Positions 32,405 through 35,708 of a stretch of 35,708 bases of DNA are shown one piece after another (positions within the stretch are counted from its first letter, which is position 1; the number at the start of each line of letters is the position of its first letter). This stretch comes from Actinotalea ferrariae CF5-4 (GTDB lineage: Bacteria; Actinomycetota; Actinomycetes; Actinomycetales; Cellulomonadaceae), in the NCBI RefSeq assembly GCF_000603945.1, contig NZ_AXCW01000024.1:1-35708 (forward strand). The letters are read 5' to 3'. A program made the position numbers and the translations under genes. The notes under the pieces were generated by a model. That model made no database searches. It was not told the origin of the DNA and saw nothing but the letters and a program-made list of their open reading frames with translations.

Positions 32405-32420
32405 TCGAACACCTGTTCGA
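32405..32420. promoter_or_regulatory. LexA (SOS) box
   Basis: TCGAAC-ACCT-GTTCGA is a perfect match to the actinobacterial SOS consensus TCGAAC-N4-GTTCGA, 14 bp upstream of the dinB start. LexA bound here would cover the promoter of dinB; the divergent kinase gene starts 180 bp away. Confidence 0.92.
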
Positions 32421-32599
32421 GTGGCGAGGGGTCGAGGCGTCGCCGGCAGCACTGGGCCGTCCGGGGGAGGGTCCGCCCGGCCGCTGCACCGGCGTGGTTA
32501 CGATCGCGCGCGTCAGGGGCTGCCCGTCCCCGCCGGCCGAGCGTCGGTGGGTCGTCGTCCCCGGCCCGCCGGGCGTCGTGGGCAGGGGCAGGAGGACCG

Positions 32600-35500
32600 A
32601 TGAGCGGTGGTGCGGACCAGGGCGCGCAGGGCGCGCCGCACGGCGACCCGACGGCAGTGGTCGGGCCGCACGGCGACCAGGCGGCCGAGTGCGAGTCCCA
32701 CGGCGACCCGGCAGCACACGGCTCACCCGACGCCGAGCAGGCCGCGCGACGCGGACCTCATGGCGATGCGGACCGGTTCCTGTCCCTCCTCATGCGCCTG
32801 GCGGTCGAGTTCATCAACGTCCCGCTGGACCGGCTCGACGACGCCGTGCGGGCGGCCCTCGGCGAGGCGGCCACGTTCGTCGGCGCGGACCGGGGCTACG
32901 TCTTCCTCCACGACTGGACCGACCGGACCACGTCGAACTCCCACGAGTGGTGCGCCCCCGGCATCGAGCCCGTGATCGACGTCCTCCAGCGCGTGCCGAT
33001 GGTCATGTTCCCCGACTGGATGAACGCGCACGAGCGGGGCGAGCGGTTCGAGATCCCGTCGGTCGCGGACATGGCGCCCGGGGACGAGGAGCTCCAGGAG
33101 ACCCTCGCGATGCAGGACATCCAGTCGCTCATCGCCCTGCCGATGCGGACGGAGGCGGGGCTGCTCGGCTTCGTCGGGTTCGACGCGGTGCGCGAGCGCC
33201 GCGACTGGGTCGAGCGGGAGCGGGACCTCCTCGCGGTCCTCGCGGAGCTGCTCGCCAACGCGGAGCTGCGCCGTCACCGCGAGCAGGAGCTCGAGCAGGC
33301 CAGGAGGGTGGCGGCCGACGCGCAGCGGCGGCTCCAGCTGGCCCTTCGGGCCGAGAGCGACCTGGTGTGGGAGCACGACGTCGTCACGCGCGAGAGCTAC
33401 TTCCCACCGGGGTTCTACCGGATGCTCGGCTGGCCCGTCCCGGTGCCGCTGGCCACCGGCCCGGACCTGATCCGCCACGTCGCCGACGAGGACGGCATCG
33501 CCCGGCTGCGGGCGGCGATCCAGGCGGCGGCAGCCGCCGGCAAGGACGCGTTCGAGGCCGAGGTGGACTTCCGCCGGCCCGACGGCAGCCTCGTCCCGGT
33601 CGCGGTCTCCGGTGGCCTCTCCCGCGGGGAGGACGGGCAGATCGTCCGCCTCGCCGGCACGGCCCGGGACCTCACCGCCGAGCTCCGTGCGCGCCGCGAG
33701 CAGGAGCGCCGGGAGCAGATCGAGGCGATGCTCGCCCGCCTCTCGCGCCAGTTCGTCGAGGCCGTCCCCGTCGAGGAGACCCTGGCCGTCGCGCTCCAGG
33801 AGATCGGCACGACGTACGGTGCCGCGCACGCCGCAGTCCTGCGCCGCATGCCCGACGGCGCCGCCTGGGAGCCCCTGACCCACTGGTCCGCCCCGCAGGC
33901 CGACGGCGACGGCTTCCGGGCGCCCGTGCCCCGGGAGGGCCTTGCCGGGGTGGTGCAGCGCCTGGGGCGCGGCGCCACGGTCGTCGTGCCCGACACCCAG
34001 GACCCCTCGACCGACCCGGCGGTGGGGAAGCTCCTGTCCGCGCTGGGTCTGCGCAGCGCGTCCTTCGTGCCCATCACCGTCAAGGGTCACCTGGAGGCCG
34101 TCCTCGCCCTCGGGTCCGCCGAGGTGGCTCCGCTGGACCCGGCCGAGCCGGCGATGCTGCGGGCCGCCGCGGAGATGGCGGCGAGCGCGCTGTCCCGGGA
34201 ACGGGCGCGGCTGGAGCTCGTCCAGGCCCGGGAGGAGGCCGACGCCGCCAACGCCGCGAAGACGCGGTTCCTCTCCACGGTCAGCCACGAGATCCGCACC
34301 CCGCTCAACGGGATCCTCGGTCTGGCCGAGGTGCTGGGGGACAGCGTCCACGAGGAGCGTGCCCAGCAGTACGTCCGGTCCATGCGGGCGGCGGCCACCA
34401 CGCTGCGGGCCCTGCTGGACGACGTGCTCGACGTGGCCCGCATCGAGTCCGGGCTGCTCACCCTGCACGACCGGCCGACCGACGTGCGGGCCCTGGTGGA
34501 CCACGTGGCCCGCCTCTACGGGCACCAGGCGCAGACCGAGGGCGTGCGGCTCGTCGTCCAGAGCCAGGAGTGCGCCGCACTCCTGCTCGACGGCGACCGC
34601 CTCCAGCAGGTGCTCGTCAACCTCGTGGGCAACGCGCTGAAGTTCACGGAGGCGGGGGGCGAGGTCGTGGTGCGCAGCACGTGCCTCGCCGGGGCGGACG
34701 CCGAGCGGGTCACGCTGCGCATCGAGGTGACCGACACGGGGGCGGGCATGGCGCCGGAGGCCGTGGAGCGGGTGTTCCAGCCGTTCGTCCAGCTCGAGCC
34801 GCGCCTCGGCAACAAGGCACCCGGCACGGGCCTCGGCCTGGCGATCGTCCGGGAGATCCTCGACGCGATGGGCGGCACCATCCGCATCCAGAGCGAGCGG
34901 GGCGTCGGGACCGCGGTCACGGTGACCGTGGAGGCGACCGTCGCGCCGGCGCCGTCGGCCGCCCCCGAGGAGCCGCAGTCCGTCGCCCCCCCCACCGTCC
35001 GCCCGGGTGGTCGTCGCGGAGGACAACCACATCAACCGCGAGGTGCTCCTGGCCTTCCTCGAGGACCTGGGGATCCGCGACGTCGTCACCGTGACGGACG
35101 GCCTGCAGGCCGTGGAGCACGTGCGGGCGCACGGCGCCGACGTGGTCCTCATGGACAACTTCATGCCGGTGATGGACGGCATCACCGCCACCCGGCTGCT
35201 CCGCGAGGACGCGCTGCCGGTCCGCGTCGTCGTCGTCACCGCGGACGTCTCGTCCGACGCCCTCGCGCGGTGCGAGGAGGCGGGGGCGGACGCCGTCCTC
35301 GCCAAGCCGTTCGACCGCGCGCAGCTGGGTGCCACCCTCGCCCGCGTCCTGGCGCACCTCCGGCCGGCCGACGACGACGCGGGACCGATCGGTGCCCGCG
35401 CCCACGGGACGTCGCTGTGGACGGTGCCCGTCGTCGACGTCGCGGCCGTCGAGGCGCTCGCCGCCCGGCCGCGCGGGCGCACGACCATGCTCGTCCGCCT

Positions 35501-35708
35501 GGTCGAGCTCTTCGACGAGCAGGTCCCGACCCTGCTCACCGACGTGCGCCGCGCCGCGGACGAGGGTGACCTGGAGGGGCTGCGCCGGGCGGCGCACACG
35601 CTGGTGTCGGCGGTCGCCACCCTCGGGCTGCGCCGCGCGGCGGAGGTGGCGGCGCGCACGGACCGCAGCGTCGCCGCGCTGCTGCAGGCACCGACCGCCG
35701 GGCGGGGG
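32600..35708 (+). CDS. Hybrid sensor histidine kinase, apparently frameshifted before its receiver domain; 3' end outside window
   Basis: Begins at ATG 32600 with AGGAGG at 32590-32595. In the first frame: disordered N-terminus with four xHGD repeats (1-57), GAF domain (about 60-225), PAS (about 240-360), second GAF (about 370-540), HisKA with phospho-His at 563 (STVSHEIRTPLNGILG) and HATPase_c (NLVGNALKF, DTGAGM, GTGLGLAIV) to about 775. No membrane helix, so cytoplasmic. After a Pro-rich linker the frame loses similarity and stays open to 35569, while receiver and Hpt domains continue one frame over from about 35000 to the window end. Shortening the C run at 34986-34993 by one base joins the parts. 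This could be a sequencing error, a real mutation or a switchable tract. Its neighbour dinB hints at no specific signal. Confidence 0.85.
34986..34993 (+). other. Run of eight C at the kinase frameshift
   Basis: Eight C in a row between the kinase and the receiver domain. With seven C the reading would be VAPPPSARVVVAEDN, joining the linker to the receiver start. The site where frames switch lies here or within about 15 bp downstream. Confidence 0.8.
35007..35708 (+). CDS. Receiver plus Hpt part of the hybrid kinase, in the shifted frame, partial
   Basis: From a GTG at 35007 the third frame reads VVVAEDNHINREVLLAFLED, a receiver start, with phospho-Asp in VLMDNFMPVMDG, Thr in VVVTAD, and Lys in VLAKPFDRAQ. 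After a 40-residue linker an Hpt-like helix set follows, with the candidate phospho-His in RRAAHTLVSAVATLG. The frame is still open at the window end. It could be translated on its own from GTG 35007, but no ribosome site is visible and it overlaps the kinase frame by over 500 bp, so a frameshifted single gene is more likely. Confidence 0.7.
   Translation, partial: MVVAEDNHINREVLLAFLEDLGIRDVVTVTDGLQAVEHVRAHGADVVLMDNFMPVMDGITATRLLREDALPVRVVVVTADVSSDALARCEEAGADAVLAKPFDRAQLGATLARVLAHLRPADDDAGPIGARAHGTSLWTVPVVDVAAVEALAARPRGRTTMLVRLVELFDEQVPTLLTDVRRAADEGDLEGLRRAAHTLVSAVATLGLRRAAEVAARTDRSVAALLQAPTAGRG

Noticed and set aside
31031-32452. Extension of the GGDEF protein to 903 residues across dinB
   Set aside because: The region is the antisense-frame shadow of dinB, has no domain similarity and would run through the LexA box.
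35007-35708. Separate, independent response-regulator gene
   Set aside because: No ribosome site and a kinase frame that stays open over it; one missing base joins the two cleanly, so a frameshifted hybrid kinase is simpler.

Overview
The window is very GC-rich, tightly packed bacterial chromosome with many GTG starts, actinobacterial regulatory signals (a perfect TCGAAC-N4-GTTCGA LexA box, a Zur box of the AATGATT type) and actinobacterial gene families (an SCO4226-like nickel-binding protein, zinc-free L28/L33/S14 paralogues). A Micrococcales actinomycete, perhaps of the Cellulomonas/Cellulosimicrobium kind, is the best guess; this is inferred from composition and families, not from a marker gene. 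I see no tRNA, rRNA, CRISPR array, insertion sequence or prophage, and no gene-free stretch over 300 bases.

Layout. (1) 1-678: the end of a protein with a LOTUS/OST-HTH domain. (2) 685-4529 (-): a two-gene heterodimeric ABC exporter, one half with a degenerate ATPase site and the other with a Gly-His repeat tail. (3) 4726-6662: a short-chain dehydrogenase and an M20 amidohydrolase. (4) 6807-12244: a two-component system divergent from an operon of a LolA/RseB-like exported protein and an ABC-2 transporter. (5) 12381-14753: a Na+/H+ antiporter and a glyoxalase-deaminase fusion, divergent across a block of 19-bp tandem repeats. (6) 14971-19619: glutathione-independent formaldehyde dehydrogenase, an FdhF/YdeP-type molybdoenzyme and FdhD, apparently a C1 oxidation cluster. 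(7) 19629-27292: a DUF1905 protein, a secreted subtilase, a 2-hydroxyacid dehydrogenase, a small membrane protein, an MFS exporter and RlmC. (8) 27415-29687: a metal-homeostasis block with an SCO4226-like protein, a P-loop-less COG0523/CobW-like protein and the zinc-independent rpmB-rpmG-rpsN operon, the last two units firing divergently from one Zur box. (9) 29741-35708: a LOV-like PAS/GGDEF protein, LexA-controlled DNA polymerase IV and a hybrid histidine kinase whose receiver and Hpt parts are out of frame with the kinase at a run of eight C.

Two observations cut across genes. Many genes that are first in their transcript start 6-7 nt downstream of an nAnnnT hexamer and lack a Shine-Dalgarno sequence, which points to widespread leaderless transcription and helps fix starts. 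The Zur-controlled divergent promoter is unusually readable: two 17-bp-spaced promoters share one operator, joining a ribosomal zinc-sparing operon to a COG0523-like protein that has lost its nucleotide-binding P-loop.
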